Shown: positions 1 through 8,375 of the stretch, piece after piece | Layout of the letters: every line of letters starts with the position of its first letter | Position numbering within the stretch: the stretch's first letter is position 1 | Assembly (NCBI RefSeq): GCF_002007205.1 | Contig: NZ_LAZS01000005.1 | Span: 620,001 to 684,000 of the forward strand | Origin: Ensifer adhaerens | Lineage (GTDB): Bacteria > Pseudomonadota > Alphaproteobacteria > Rhizobiales > Rhizobiaceae | Length of the DNA: 64,000 nt | Reading direction: 5' to 3' | The notes under the pieces: model-generated | What the model saw: only the letters and a program-made list of their open reading frames with translations | Told to the model about the DNA's origin: nothing | Database searches by the model: none | Program-made: the position numbers and the translations under genes

Positions 1-503
1 CGGTCGAGATCGCCGAGCGGCTTGTGCATGTCGGGCTCGTCGACCTCGACGTAGCAGAGCTGGACGGCGGCATTGCGCTCGATCACACGGTCGGTCGCGG
101 CCTTGCGCACGACCTGGGCGTTGATGACGGTATCCTGCGGCACGTCGATGACGAGGTCGCCGAGGATCTGGGCGGAACAGGAGAGGCGGCGGCCATCGGG
201 CAGGCCGCGGATCTTCTCGTAGCGCTCTTCCTTCGGGCCCTTGTCCGAGATGTGGTCGTTGGACGAGACGATCTTGTGCTTGGCGAAGTTGCCTTCCTGC
301 ACCTCGATCTGACAGCGGCCGCAGGTGGCGCGCCCGCCGCACACGCTTTCGACATAGACGCCAAGCTTGCGCGCCGCATCGAGAACCGGCGTTCCAACCG
401 GGAAGCGGCCGCGCTTGCCCGAGGGCATGAACAGCACCAGAGGTTCCTTTTGCGCGGCTTCGGTCATGTTGGTCTCGATCTCGGAGGTGCCTTCGATGCG
501 CAT
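1..503 (-). CDS. Ferredoxin/ASKHA-domain corrinoid activation protein (C-terminus outside window)
   Basis: The N-terminal 167 residues are visible; the rest runs off the window start. A [2Fe-2S] ferredoxin fold is evident: after about 45 residues come the cysteines of ESVCGGRATCGRCQIEV, and a fourth cysteine follows in RRLSCSAQ. In this family (RamA-like reductive activases, DUF4445/ASKHA) a C-terminal ATPase domain uses ATP and the ferredoxin to return inactive Co(II) corrinoid to Co(I), but that part is not visible. The neighbouring methyl-THF and corrinoid genes fit this job. The ATG at 503 is used; an in-frame ATG at 467 is an alternative, and neither has a strong Shine-Dalgarno. The family call rests on the ferredoxin part plus context. 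Confidence 0.85.
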   Translation of the reverse strand, partial: MRIEGTSEIETNMTEAAQKEPLVLFMPSGKRGRFPVGTPVLDAARKLGVYVESVCGGRATCGRCQIEVQEGNFAKHKIVSSNDHISDKGPKEERYEKIRGLPDGRRLSCSAQILGDLVIDVPQDTVINAQVVRKAATDRVIERNAAVQLCYVEVDEPDMHKPLGDLD

Positions 504-688
504 GCTCTGTGGTCTTTCATGAGGTCCGCTTGGTCCGGAGTGAAACACCGGCAAGGTGTTTCATCTCGCAAGCGAAGCACGGGTAAACGGTTTCAGACTG
601 CACCGGAACGGCGCCCGATAGTTGTCCAATCCCGACATGGAAGCATCTGTTTCAAACAGTTAGGCCTGAGGCTCGGCGGCAGTGCAGA

Positions 689-1021
689 TCACTTGCGCGA
701 CAGCCGCCGGGCGTTGCTGCGCACCCGCTTGCCATAGGGCCTGAGCGCCGCAGACGCAATCGCCGTTCCGTGGCCGGAAGCGGTGCCACCCGTCATCAGC
801 CGCAGCGTGTTGTCGAAGGCGGCTTTCCAAAGCGCGACGTTGACGGCCATGACACTTTCGGCGGTAGCGGCGATCTTCTCGGAGACCATGCGGTGAAGCT
901 CGGTCGCGTCCTGCGTCTTGCCCATAAGCGCCGCCATCTGCATTTCCTGCAGCCGAACGGCGATGACGAAGGGGGCTTCGAACCAGAGGGATGCTGCATC
1001 GAGGCGAAGGCGGCGTGTCAT
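689..1021 (-). CDS. Small phasin-like helical protein
   Basis: A 110-residue protein with no signal peptide or membrane segment. It is mostly amphipathic helix: residues about 12-75 (FEAPFVIAVRLQEMQMAALM onward, then a stretch rich in A, V and M) resemble the short phasin-like proteins of rhizobia. Phasins coat polyhydroxyalkanoate granules, but short members of this type are often uncharacterised. It lies between the corrinoid-activase gene and the methyl-THF methyltransferase on the same strand, about 155 bp downstream of the latter, so cotranscription is possible. The function is not established, and the phasin link is by helix pattern only. Confidence 0.6.
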   Translation of the reverse strand: MTRRLRLDAASLWFEAPFVIAVRLQEMQMAALMGKTQDATELHRMVSEKIAATAESVMAVNVALWKAAFDNTLRLMTGGTASGHGTAIASAALRPYGKRVRSNARRLSRK

Positions 1022-1176
1022 GGGAGGTCTCCACGTTGGCGTTGCCGGACGGAAATCTAGGTCTGTCGCTACTTGTGTCCTGATGGTCAGCTTTCAACGG
1101 TTAAAGGGAGAGGGACAACAAGAGGCGCAGCCTCCATCGTCCTTCTCCCCCGAGTGCTTCAGTATCGAACCAGGAT

Positions 1177-2139
1177 CTATTCGCTTGCCGCCGCGCCGCC
1201 GGTGCGGGCCGCGCGACCGCCGCGACGTCCGCCGCCGGCGGCTGCCGGAGCTGCCGCCACGACGTGGCCGCCGTCGGCCGGCTTGTGGTCGCGATAGGTC
1301 TTGATCCAGTGGGTGCAGTTCGGGTCGGTGCCGTTCAAGACGTTGGCCGCGCGCACCGCTTCCATTTCCTGCGGCCGGCAGGGGTTCATGATCGCCGACG
1401 TCATGCCGGCGCCGATGACCATCGGAATGAAGCCGGCATTGATGCCGTGGCGGTGCGGCAGGCCGAAGGAGATGTTGGAAAGGCCGCAGGTGGTGTTGAC
1501 CTTCAGCTCCTCGCGCAGACGCCGAAGCAGCGCAAACACTTGCTGCCCGGCCGTGCCCATGGCGCCGATCGGCATGACCAGCGGGTCGACGACGATGTCA
1601 TGCGGCTTGATGCCATAGTCGGCGGCGCGCTCGACGATCTTCTTGGCAACGGCAAAGCGGACATCAGGATCCTCGGAGATGCCGGTCTCGTCGTTGGAGA
1701 TGGCAACGACCGGCACGTCGTATTTCTTGCAGAGTGGCAGGATCGCTTCGAGCTTCTCTTCCTCGCCGGTGACGGAGTTGACGAGCGGGCGGCCCTTGGC
1801 GACGCGCAGTGCTGCCTCGATCGCGGCCGTTACCGACGAGTCGATCGACAGCGGCACGTCGACGAGGCCCTGGACGATTTCGAGCGTTTTGACGAGCAGC
1901 GGCGGCTCGGTCTCGTTCGGGTTGACGGCGGTGACGCCGGCATTGACGTCGAGCATCGTTGCGCCCGCCGCGACCTGCTCCAGCGCGTCCTTGATCACCG
2001 TGTCGAAGTTGCCTTCGATCATCTCGGCGGCAAGCTTCTTGCGGCCGGTCGGGTTGATGCGTTCGCCGATGACGCAGAACGGCTGGTCGAAGCCGATGAT
2101 GATCTCGCGGGTGGCGGAAGCGACGATGGTCCGGGTCAT
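1177..2139 (-). CDS. Methyltetrahydrofolate:corrinoid methyltransferase (MtrH/DHPS fold)
   Basis: A 320-residue protein of the pterin-binding TIM-barrel family (dihydropteroate synthase-like; MtrH, AcsE, MtgA relatives). It moves a methyl group between a corrinoid protein and tetrahydrofolate. Visible family features are VIGERINPTGRKK near residue 22, the pterin-site MLDVNAGV near residue 61, SIDSS near residue 98, and the NISFGLPHR stretch near residue 225. The last 40 residues are a low-complexity tail rich in Ala, Gly and Arg that lies outside the barrel. With the MttB-like protein at 12.9 kb and the corrinoid protein at 11.9 kb it would complete a methylamine- or betaine-to-THF pathway. 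It is probably transcribed with the split metF genes just upstream. Confidence 0.9.
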   Translation of the reverse strand: MTRTIVASATREIIIGFDQPFCVIGERINPTGRKKLAAEMIEGNFDTVIKDALEQVAAGATMLDVNAGVTAVNPNETEPPLLVKTLEIVQGLVDVPLSIDSSVTAAIEAALRVAKGRPLVNSVTGEEEKLEAILPLCKKYDVPVVAISNDETGISEDPDVRFAVAKKIVERAADYGIKPHDIVVDPLVMPIGAMGTAGQQVFALLRRLREELKVNTTCGLSNISFGLPHRHGINAGFIPMVIGAGMTSAIMNPCRPQEMEAVRAANVLNGTDPNCTHWIKTYRDHKPADGGHVVAAAPAAAGGGRRGGRAARTGGAAASE

Positions 2140-2236
2140 TAAGGGTCCTTTGTCATTTGGCGTCGGGCTATGTAATCACGCCCATGAAGTCGATGATAGG
2201 CGCCTTCGCATCGGCGCCGGTTTGTCTGCGGTCAGG

Positions 2237-3328
2237 TCAATGCGGATGGTGGGCTGCTGCCTCGGCCATCTGCTGCTGGTTTTCTTCCTTGCCCTCGCGA
2301 ATATGTTCCAGCCGCTCGGCCACCATCGCATCTTCCGGCAGCGTCTCGTGCTTCCAGGGCTTACGGCCCTTCAAGACGCCCGATTCATGCACGATTTCTG
2401 CGACATATTCTTCCTGGCGGTAGGCCATCACGTGGATGCCGGAGACGCCTTCGATCTCCTTCACCTCGTTGATGATGTCGATGCAGAGCTGCTTGCCTTC
2501 CTTCTTCTGGTCCTGCGCGCCTTCGAGCCGAGTGATCACGCTATCGGGAATATGGATGCCAGGCACGTTGGAACGGATCCAGCGGGCGGTCTTGGCAGAC
2601 GCCATCGGCCCGACGCCGACGAGGATGTAGCATTTTTCGTTGAGGCCGAGATCGCGCACCTTCTTCATGTATTCGCGGAACATCGGCACGTCGAAGCAGT
2701 ACTGGCTCTGGACGAACTGAGCGCCCGCCTCGATCTTCTTGGCGAGACGATAGGGACGGAAGTCGTAGGGCGGAGCGAAGGGGTTGATGGCGGCGCCAAG
2801 GAACACCTGCGGCGGCGTCGTCAGCTTGCGGCCCGAAAGGAACTTCGAGTTGTCGCGCATGATGCGCACGGTTTCGAGCAGCGACATGCAATCGAGGTCG
2901 AAGACTGGCTTGGCGCCCGGCTGGTCGCCCGCCTGCACGCCGTCTCCGGTCAGGCACATGATGTTCTGCACGCCCATGGCCGAAGCCCCGAGCACGTCGC
3001 CCTGGATGGCGATGCGGTTCTTGTCGCGGCAGGCGATCTGCATGATCGGCGCGTAGCCCATGCGGGTCAGAAGCGCGCAGATGCCGACCGAGGACATGTG
3101 GCAGTTGGCGCCCGAGGCATCGACCGCGTTGATGCCGTCGACCCAGCCGTCGAAGATGGCCGCACGCTCGTAGACGTCCTGCGGGTTGGCGCTGTCTGGC
3201 GGATTGAGTTCGGCGGTGACGGCGAACTCGCCGCGGCGCAGCACGCGTTCAAGGCGGCCGCGCGAGGAATGGCCGGGCAGGGGCTCGAGCGGCGCGCCGG
3301 GATCGAAGGGATTGATGTCGGGGCTCAT
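2237..3328 (-). CDS. Methylenetetrahydrofolate reductase, catalytic domain
   Basis: A 363-residue MTHFR-family TIM barrel that interconverts 5,10-methylene-THF and 5-methyl-THF. Supporting segments are EFAVTAELNPPDSAN near residue 34 (family N-terminal strand with its Glu), CLTGDGVQAGDQPGAK around 148-163, and the QSQYCFD stretch near residue 217 typical of the folate site. It is longer than E. coli MetF (about 296), with an extra C-terminal segment ending in a His-rich tail. The ATG overlaps the stop of the upstream gene as ATGA (3325-3328), so the two halves are translationally coupled. The cognate C-terminal/Fe-S domain is encoded separately just upstream. In this setting it probably oxidises methyl-THF made from demethylated substrates. 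Confidence 0.9.
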   Translation of the reverse strand: MSPDINPFDPGAPLEPLPGHSSRGRLERVLRRGEFAVTAELNPPDSANPQDVYERAAIFDGWVDGINAVDASGANCHMSSVGICALLTRMGYAPIMQIACRDKNRIAIQGDVLGASAMGVQNIMCLTGDGVQAGDQPGAKPVFDLDCMSLLETVRIMRDNSKFLSGRKLTTPPQVFLGAAINPFAPPYDFRPYRLAKKIEAGAQFVQSQYCFDVPMFREYMKKVRDLGLNEKCYILVGVGPMASAKTARWIRSNVPGIHIPDSVITRLEGAQDQKKEGKQLCIDIINEVKEIEGVSGIHVMAYRQEEYVAEIVHESGVLKGRKPWKHETLPEDAMVAERLEHIREGKEENQQQMAEAAAHHPH

Positions 3329-3927
3329 GCCTGGCCTTCCTTGGATGCCGCTTCACGGCGCGCTGCGGCTTCCGCCGTCACGCGCAGCCAGGACGAGGTT
3401 TCGCGCAGCGACTGGTTGACCGGCTTCTGCACGTTCATAATGGCGTTGCCCTTCTCCATGTTCTGCGAGCCCTTCCAGGCCTGCACCCAGACGCAGGGCA
3501 TATCCGGCTCGACCTCACAATTGCCGTTGGCGCGCACGCCGCCGCAGGGGCCGTTGCGCAGCTGCTTCGGACAGTTCATCGGGCAGGACATGCCCGTCGA
3601 CGACAGCGCGCACTGGCCGCACATGCGACAGTCGAACAGGAAACCCTTCACATGGCGCTCGACGAAGGTCACGGGACGCTCCACCCGGCCGTAGCCGATG
3701 GCGTTCCACAGCGGATGAAGCAGCAGGAACAGGTCGGCGAAGCGGTTGTAGAACCATTCGAGGAAGCGGGAGTTGCGGACCGCCCAGAGGCGGACCGTGT
3801 ACTTGTGGCGCGAGCGGCGGCTCGGAGAAACGCCGGTCGGGGTATAAGCACCGGTCGCGGCCTTGGCGCCGGGGGCGGCGTTGCCCTTCATGATCTTCGG
3901 TTCGCCTGGCGGTTTGGCGTCAGCCAT
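3325..3927 (-). CDS. Methylenetetrahydrofolate reductase C-terminal-domain protein (Cys-rich)
   Basis: A 200-residue cysteine-rich protein of the MTHFR_C family, found as a separate partner of MetF-like proteins and often with corrinoid/C1 genes. Key residues are CRMCGQCALSSTGMSCPMNC at about 116-135 and a further Cys pair in RNGPCGGVRANGNCEVE. These could ligate an Fe-S cluster or zinc. The first 35 residues are a basic, disordered-looking leader. The ATG at 3927 is chosen because it overlaps the preceding gene's stop by a few bases (3920-3927), and its own stop overlaps the start of the catalytic-subunit gene. It may pass electrons to or from the flavin of the catalytic subunit, replacing NADH as direct partner; that role is inferred. 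Confidence 0.85.
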   Translation of the reverse strand: MADAKPPGEPKIMKGNAAPGAKAATGAYTPTGVSPSRRSRHKYTVRLWAVRNSRFLEWFYNRFADLFLLLHPLWNAIGYGRVERPVTFVERHVKGFLFDCRMCGQCALSSTGMSCPMNCPKQLRNGPCGGVRANGNCEVEPDMPCVWVQAWKGSQNMEKGNAIMNVQKPVNQSLRETSSWLRVTAEAAARREAASKEGQA

Positions 3928-4222
3928 TGTCGCGGCCTCCGGACTTGACGAGTGCCACCAGCCGTTCGCGGTCATAGGCGGCCTCGAGTGCGGCGGCAGC
4001 CTGGTCGGCCTCCGTCTCCAGATCGTCGGAGACCGGCACCGGATCGGCCTTGCGCCATTCCGCCAGATAGTCGTCGGTTTCGGCGGCACCCGTGCGCATT
4101 GCGCACATGTCGATCGCCTCGGTGAAGCGCAGCGACAGTTCGCGTTTCGCCGTCGTGCGGCCCTTCTTGATGATGACCTGGGCCGGAATGTCGCGCCAGT
4201 AGACGATAATGCGATCTGCCAT
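3920..4222 (-). CDS. 'Virulence factor' family small protein of the C1 cluster
   Basis: A 100-residue protein beginning MADRIIVYWRDIPAQVIIKK, the hallmark start of the 'Virulence_fact' family (Pfam PF13769 type). The name is historical and implies no role here. The start at 4222 has a clear AGGAG ribosome site eight bases upstream. It is the first gene of a tight overlapping operon with the split methylenetetrahydrofolate reductase. Family members recur beside corrinoid methyltransferase genes in Rhizobiales, which suggests a helper for the reductase or the methyl transfer complex. There are no catalytic motifs or membrane segments, and the biochemical function is unknown. Confidence 0.8.
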   Translation of the reverse strand: MADRIIVYWRDIPAQVIIKKGRTTAKRELSLRFTEAIDMCAMRTGAAETDDYLAEWRKADPVPVSDDLETEADQAAAALEAAYDRERLVALVKSGGRDNG

Positions 4223-4460
4223 GGGGTGTCGTTCTCCTCGTCCTGCGACAATGCGCATGTCCCGGCGTCCGGGCTCATCTCGCCACGACGTCGGATATGT
4301 CCAAAAACGACGTGCGCGCGGATGCCATATCAGCCGTCCTGGCGGTGATGCGCAAGTCGCAGTCGAGGCGCTTTTCCCGGGCAAGAGCCCTTGGCAAGGA
4401 TTGCCCGCAGTTTCAGGCTTTTAGCCCATGTCCGAGCACGGCAAGGGGCGCTTGGCGTGC

Positions 4461-5264
4461 CTACCAGATGCCGCGCCGAACACCGTTCCACACCCAGGTC
4501 CAGATCGGCGGGTGATACCATTGCCGTGACGGGCCTGCGACATCGACGACCTCCAGCTTTCCGTCGATCGCATCGCCAACGGCGGCAATCGCAATATCGG
4601 TGGAAGCCGCCGTCTGCAGCAGCGGATAGGTGTGCATCGTATCGCCCGCAGCGGGCTTCTGGCGCGACTGGCAAAGCACGCCGCCGGTATCGACGCCGGC
4701 ATCGACCAGATGCACAGTGGCGCCGAAGTTTTCCGCGTCGTTGTTCACCAGCGCCCAGTAGCCGCCCATCAGGCCGCGATAGGCGGGGTTGATGCCGGCG
4801 TGGAAATTGATCACCGGGCAGGGGATCGCGGCCAGCGTTTCTGCCTTCAGCATGCGGCAACTGATGAGGAAGACGACATCGGGTTTTAGCGCCCGCACTT
4901 GAGCGATGGTTTCGGCGTCGTTGATCGATACGACGGGCCTGACCGGGATCGACGGATCGGGCGTTCCCGAGACCCTGTAGGCGGCAAAGATCTCCGCCGC
5001 CCGCTTGCGGGTAAAACGCTTGCCGAAGCGCGAAGCGATCATCGTCGCAAGCTGGCCGAACGCTGTCAGCCAGCCGAGCTTGCGGGCGCGGCGGCTGAGG
5101 AACAGGCCCTTGGATTCCGGCTGCTCCTCGACGACCGCGATATCGGCAAAGCGGCTCGCCAGCGCGTTGATCATGATCCAGGGATTTTCCCCGCCCGCGG
5201 TCACCACGACGACGCGGCCGGGGCGCTTGCCTTCGGCTTGATTCGGACTGGCGATTTCGGTCAT
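4461..5264 (-). CDS. Formyltransferase-family protein
   Basis: A 267-residue protein with the formyl-THF-dependent transferase core. The family's catalytic Asn-x-His is seen in PVINFHAGINPAYRGLMGGY near residue 150, and the Asp of the loop is in HLVDAGVDTGG near residue 190. The segment DVVFLISCRML precedes it, as in methionyl-tRNA and sugar formyltransferases. The N-terminal half differs from Fmt and PurN, so the acceptor is unknown. It follows the C1 gene cluster on the same strand but is separated by 238 bp from the 'virulence factor' gene, so it is probably a separate unit. A role in disposing of formyl-THF produced by methyl oxidation is possible but only inferred. Confidence 0.8.
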   Translation of the reverse strand: MTEIASPNQAEGKRPGRVVVVTAGGENPWIMINALASRFADIAVVEEQPESKGLFLSRRARKLGWLTAFGQLATMIASRFGKRFTRKRAAEIFAAYRVSGTPDPSIPVRPVVSINDAETIAQVRALKPDVVFLISCRMLKAETLAAIPCPVINFHAGINPAYRGLMGGYWALVNNDAENFGATVHLVDAGVDTGGVLCQSRQKPAAGDTMHTYPLLQTAASTDIAIAAVGDAIDGKLEVVDVAGPSRQWYHPPIWTWVWNGVRRGIW

Positions 5265-5309
5265 GACGGCCCCGCGCGTGAACAGGGCCGAGTTATGAAG
5301 GTTCGCCCG

Positions 5310-5489
5310 TTACCGGCGGCTTAATTCGTTCCAGTACCATTCGGCGACGCCGCCGCCGAGGACGACAAGGGCGACGGTCTCCACCATCTGCGCGTCTTCC
5401 GAGAGGCCGCAGACCGCGCCGACCAGCAGCGCCAGGAGCAGGCCGGCCGCGCAGCCGATGGCATAGGGCAGGTATTCGAGCAATTTCAT
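5310..5489 (-). CDS. Small two-helix membrane protein (59 aa)
   Basis: A 59-residue reading frame starting MKLLEYLPYAIGCAAGLLLA and ending with a polar WYWNELSRR tail. Two hydrophobic stretches (residues about 8-29 and 37-50) predict a small hairpin membrane protein. A GGGGGA-type ribosome site precedes the ATG at 5489. It lies upstream of the formyltransferase gene on the same strand with a 45 bp gap, so the two may be cotranscribed. I do not recognise the family. Hydrophobic pattern, ribosome site and position support a real gene. Confidence 0.6.
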   Translation of the reverse strand: MKLLEYLPYAIGCAAGLLLALLVGAVCGLSEDAQMVETVALVVLGGGVAEWYWNELSRR

Positions 5490-5684
5490 TCGCGTCCCCC
5501 AGGTGGATACAAGGGCGGTTGCCTTGGATCTCGTTTTAGGTCCGGCGGTTGCGCGCCAGACAAGGTACAGGTTAGCGCGGATTCGTGTTTGAGGAAGAGC
5601 TGATTTTTGGTCATCGCCGAATGATGCGTGGGCGGCGTGACGGCCGGACCTTTATGTCTGCCGCTCGACGATCGCGCTCGGGCT

Positions 5685-5869
5685 GCCCCTCACCCTAACC
5701 CTCTCCCCGCAGGCGGGGAGAGGGGACGTGGACAGGTCGCGCCGCAGCGGGTGGGGCTGTCGATGACGAGGAAAGCGAGGCGCTGATTGTTGGTGCGATC
5801 GGCTGCGGCACGTGTCCTTCTCCCCGTGGTGACGGGGAGAAGGTGGCCGGCAGGCCGGATGAGGGGCGA
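5685..5869. repeat. RIME-like palindromic repeat, two units
   Basis: Two GC-rich palindromes sit between divergently coded neighbours' ends. The first centres on CTCTCCCCGCAGGCGGGGAG and follows CCCTCACCCTAACC; the second centres on CTTCTCCCCGTGGTGACGGG and ends in GGATGAGGGG. The arrangement matches the rhizobial intergenic mosaic elements (RIME) known from Rhizobium and Sinorhizobium. Similar pairs recur at 20.3, 29.3 and 57.9 kb. They could fold into strong hairpins downstream of the proC-like gene. Confidence 0.8.
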
Positions 5870-5898
5870 GCATCCGCAGAGCTTGGGCTGTTCTCGCC

Positions 5899-6672
5899 TC
5901 ACGACGCCGCGGTGATGCGCCGGTGAATAGCCCCGAGGCTTTCCCTGAACTTTTCGAACGTGCCGTGTTCCGTCAATTCCCGCAGCACCTGCTCGTTGAT
6001 GCCGCCGCGGGTCGCATAATCCTCTGCCAGATGCGCGAAGCTTGCATTCGGCGTCGTCTCCGGCGCCTGGCCCAATGCGCTAAACAACGAGGCGACATAG
6101 TCGTGGCCCTTGGCATCATCAATGCCGTGATCCTTGAGCCAGCTATGGATCGTTTCCAGGTATTTGAAGTAGCTGGCATAGGTGGCGGTCGCCACACTCA
6201 GCGCATCGAACTCGCTCTCGCTTTCAACCTCGATCGCCTTGCCGAGCCGGCCGAAGAACGCGGCCACCTCAGGATCGGGCGGGAAGAGGATCGTCGGCCC
6301 CTTTCGGATCGCGATCATCGGCATCGGCAATGCCTTGGTCAGCCGCTTGACCGGACCGACCATGGCGGCGATCTCGGCGCAGGAGAAGGTCGCGATCAGG
6401 CTGACGACGTGGTGATCCGGCCGGAAGCGCAAGGTCGGCAGCACATCGCGGGCAATCTGCGGCCGGACGCCGAGCATCACCATGTCTGAGACGTCGAGCA
6501 CGGCCTGATTGTCGGCAGCGACAGTCACGTCAGGAAAGCGGGCGGCAAGGCCCGCAGCGATCTCTTCGTTACGCGGCGAAAGGACGACGGTGGTGATCTC
6601 GCCGGGAAGCGTCTTGAGGCCGGTGACGATCGCCGAGGAGAGTGCGCCGGTGCCGATGAAGCCGAGTTTCAT
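5899..6672 (-). CDS. Pyrroline-5-carboxylate reductase family protein
   Basis: A 257-residue protein that should reduce 1-pyrroline-5-carboxylate to proline with NAD(P)H in the cytosol. The N-terminal Rossmann motif is MKLGFIGTGALSSAIVTGL, and MLGVRPQIARDVL near residue 70 matches the cofactor-domain region. The C-terminal helical dimerisation part contains TTPNASFAHLAEDYATRGGI where ProC proteins have the conserved substrate-binding T(S)PGGTT-type loop. Here that loop is altered, so it may be a paralogue acting on another imine. The start is placed at 6672 because the motif begins at the Met; a longer in-frame extension to 6783 lacks similarity. RIME repeats follow the gene. Confidence 0.8.
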   Translation of the reverse strand: MKLGFIGTGALSSAIVTGLKTLPGEITTVVLSPRNEEIAAGLAARFPDVTVAADNQAVLDVSDMVMLGVRPQIARDVLPTLRFRPDHHVVSLIATFSCAEIAAMVGPVKRLTKALPMPMIAIRKGPTILFPPDPEVAAFFGRLGKAIEVESESEFDALSVATATYASYFKYLETIHSWLKDHGIDDAKGHDYVASLFSALGQAPETTPNASFAHLAEDYATRGGINEQVLRELTEHGTFEKFRESLGAIHRRITAAS

Positions 6673-6965
6673 GGAAGTTCTGTCGCTTGGTGATCTCTGC
6701 AGATCCGTGAAACTGCCGGATGTGGCCTGCACGGGTACAGGTTTAGGTTCGCGGAATAATAATACCAAAGGCGCCGGCGACAAGCGCTCGCGACAACGTT
6801 GCCCACGTTAACAGGACGCATTTCAACAGTGCGTTGAGGTTACCACGCCTTGTCGTCCGCTGTGGGGAGAAGGGACGTGGACGGGGTGATGTTGCCGAAC
6901 AGGACGGCGATCCTGCGAAACCAAGGGGTGTCGGGCGAGCGGGTGCTGCGCGTTTTGGCCGAGAC

Positions 6966-7223
6966 CTAGCGGAAGTCAGCGGCCGTGAGGATATAGATCG
7001 TCCGGCGCCCCCTGGCATAGGCTGCCGTCGCGACCTCGTGGATTGTGTTGCGCGCGGCGTCGAATGCCATGAGGCAGGCTGCCTCGGTCGTCCGGGTGCC
7101 ACCGGAGAGGGCCGCAGCCTCGACATAGAAGGGCACTTCGAACATGCCGTCGTGGCCAAGGAAACGGACGGCGTTCCTCGCTTCGTCGAAGCTTCGGCAT
7201 GGGTTTGGGAAGGTCAGTGGCAT
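6966..7223 (-). CDS. DUF1488 family protein
   Basis: An 85-residue protein starting MPLTFPNPCRSFDEARNAVR, typical of DUF1488 proteins of rhizobia. These are short, soluble and mixed alpha/beta. The conserved FLGHDG segment and the C-terminal YILTAADF motif are present. The function of the family is unknown. The start at 7223 is the Met of the conserved motif; upstream in-frame sequence to 7337 has no similarity. It is the last of three small genes on this strand (with 7271-7393 and 7437-7742), spaced 40-50 bp apart, so they may be one transcript. Confidence 0.75.
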   Translation of the reverse strand: MPLTFPNPCRSFDEARNAVRFLGHDGMFEVPFYVEAAALSGGTRTTEAACLMAFDAARNTIHEVATAAYARGRRTIYILTAADFR

Positions 7224-7270
7224 GATCGTGATCCTTTTGGCGGCAAGCCAGGCCGGCCAGCGGCAGGCCG

Positions 7271-7393
7271 TCACAAGATCCGCCCGAAGAGGATCGTGGT
7301 CACGACGACAGCGACCGCCAGCGAAAGGGCGATCCATGCAAACAGGCCGCGATAGTCGAAGAGATAGATCTGAGCCGGTATGTGGTACTTCAT
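7271..7393 (-). CDS. Single-helix small membrane protein (40 aa)
   Basis: A 40-residue reading frame, MKYHIPAQIYLFDYRGLFAW followed by a run of small and aliphatic residues (about 19-37) forming one transmembrane helix. A near-perfect AGGAGG ribosome site lies six bases before the ATG at 7393, the best in this neighbourhood. It sits between two other small genes on the same strand. No family is recognised. The strong ribosome site and clean hydrophobic helix are the evidence that it is translated. Confidence 0.65.
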   Translation of the reverse strand: MKYHIPAQIYLFDYRGLFAWIALSLAVAVVVTTILFGRIL

Positions 7394-7436
7394 GGTCGCC
7401 TCCTGCGGCTGATCTGTTTGGAGGGGTGGTTTGGAT

Positions 7437-7742
7437 CTAAAGGGCGTGCCTGGTCTTGAAGGCCCGTTCGGCCAGCGCCATTCCGTTATCGTCGGCACGG
7501 ATCAGTTCGAGATCGCCCTCATCGGTTACGCGCTCATGGCATTCGTCGCTGCTGCGAATGCGGTACTGGAGCGCATTGTCGCGGATCGGCAGCGTTGCGG
7601 TAATGCGGTAGGCTTCTCCGCTGATCGACTCTCTCGTCAGTGCCCTCTTGGAGCGAACAAGCTGGCCGACGTGGAAGCGGTGAACCGGCGACTGGTCGCG
7701 GGGGCCGCGGATGATGCGTTTCGTAAAAGAGAGAGTGTTCAT
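7437..7742 (-). CDS. Conserved hypothetical rhizobial protein (101 aa)
   Basis: A 101-residue basic soluble protein with the segment HRFHVGQLVRSKRALTRESI near residue 21, then RITATLPIRDNALQYRIRSSDE, and an acidic patch near residue 75. The short VGQLV...Y.I..LP...N..QYRIRS pattern resembles small rhizobial proteins of unknown function with an SH3-like beta fold; this is by eye only. It is the first of a run of three small genes on this strand. An AAGGA lies slightly far upstream (about 11 bases). Confidence 0.6.
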   Translation of the reverse strand: MNTLSFTKRIIRGPRDQSPVHRFHVGQLVRSKRALTRESISGEAYRITATLPIRDNALQYRIRSSDECHERVTDEGDLELIRADDNGMALAERAFKTRHAL

Positions 7743-8158
7743 GGCGGTCTCGGTCCTTATGGGCTGCGGGCAGACACGGTCGGTCGGGCAGGCGCGATGG
7801 GCCGGTTATCGACCGATCAATCAAGGTTCGGGACCAATAGACGTATCGAGGCGAGATGTGCTTCGAGCAGAAGCATGGATCAAGCACTGGATCCGAAGCT
7901 TGCCTGTCGTTCGAAAATTTAGGAGATAGGTGCGGTTCGAATTTCTGATACCGCGAAAGCCACATCGGCCAAATTTACTTGGATATACTATTGCGCGCCG
8001 ATTGAGTTTCAATTGAGGCGCGTGTGGCTTCCGGCGCAGATTTAAAGTGTTTTTGGCGTGCCGCTGGTGTTTCTCCCGAGTTTCTCGTTGCCCGCGCGAT
8101 AAAACCCAGGTGCCAATCGCGGATGTGTTAAGCTCGTCGTTTCGAACTGGAGACCGTC
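7743..8158. other. Intergenic region without a recognisable gene
   Basis: About 415 bp between two outward-facing small-gene groups. It is more AT-rich near 7915-8000. A short inverted repeat (GCGCGCCGATTGA facing TCAATTGAGGCGCG, about 7993-8022) could form a hairpin. It should contain the promoters of the flanking divergent genes. No RNA gene was recognised. Confidence 0.4.
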
Positions 8159-8332
8159 ATGCCCGAGCCGAACAAACTTTACCAGAGCGACATCATCACC
8201 CTGCACACGGCGCCGCTGATCGGCACGCTCTGCCTGGAATGCGACGACGGCCCGATCGAGGTCGCCCTGAACCGAACGGCTGCCGAAGCCCTGCAGAAGG
8301 CGATTGCGCGCTTCCTTTCCGAGGCCGCATGA
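8159..8332 (+). CDS. Hypothetical small protein (57 aa)
   Basis: A 57-residue soluble frame, MPEPNKLYQSDIITLHTAPL then LCLECDDGPIEVALNRTAAE and a C-terminal helix. A GGAGA ribosome site lies five bases before the ATG at 8159. The pattern DGPIEVALNRTAAEAL recalls small rhizobial proteins of unknown function. It leads a run of three small genes on this strand (next at 8376 and 8534). Confidence 0.6.
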   Translation: MPEPNKLYQSDIITLHTAPLIGTLCLECDDGPIEVALNRTAAEALQKAIARFLSEAA

Positions 8333-8375
8333 CTCTCCCGGCCACGATGGCCTCATTCGACGAAGGAGAGGCGCG

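Noticed and set aside
1643-3694. A 683-codon open frame on the plus strand
   Set aside because: Antisense to the MtrH-type and MetF genes; no ribosome site or domain.
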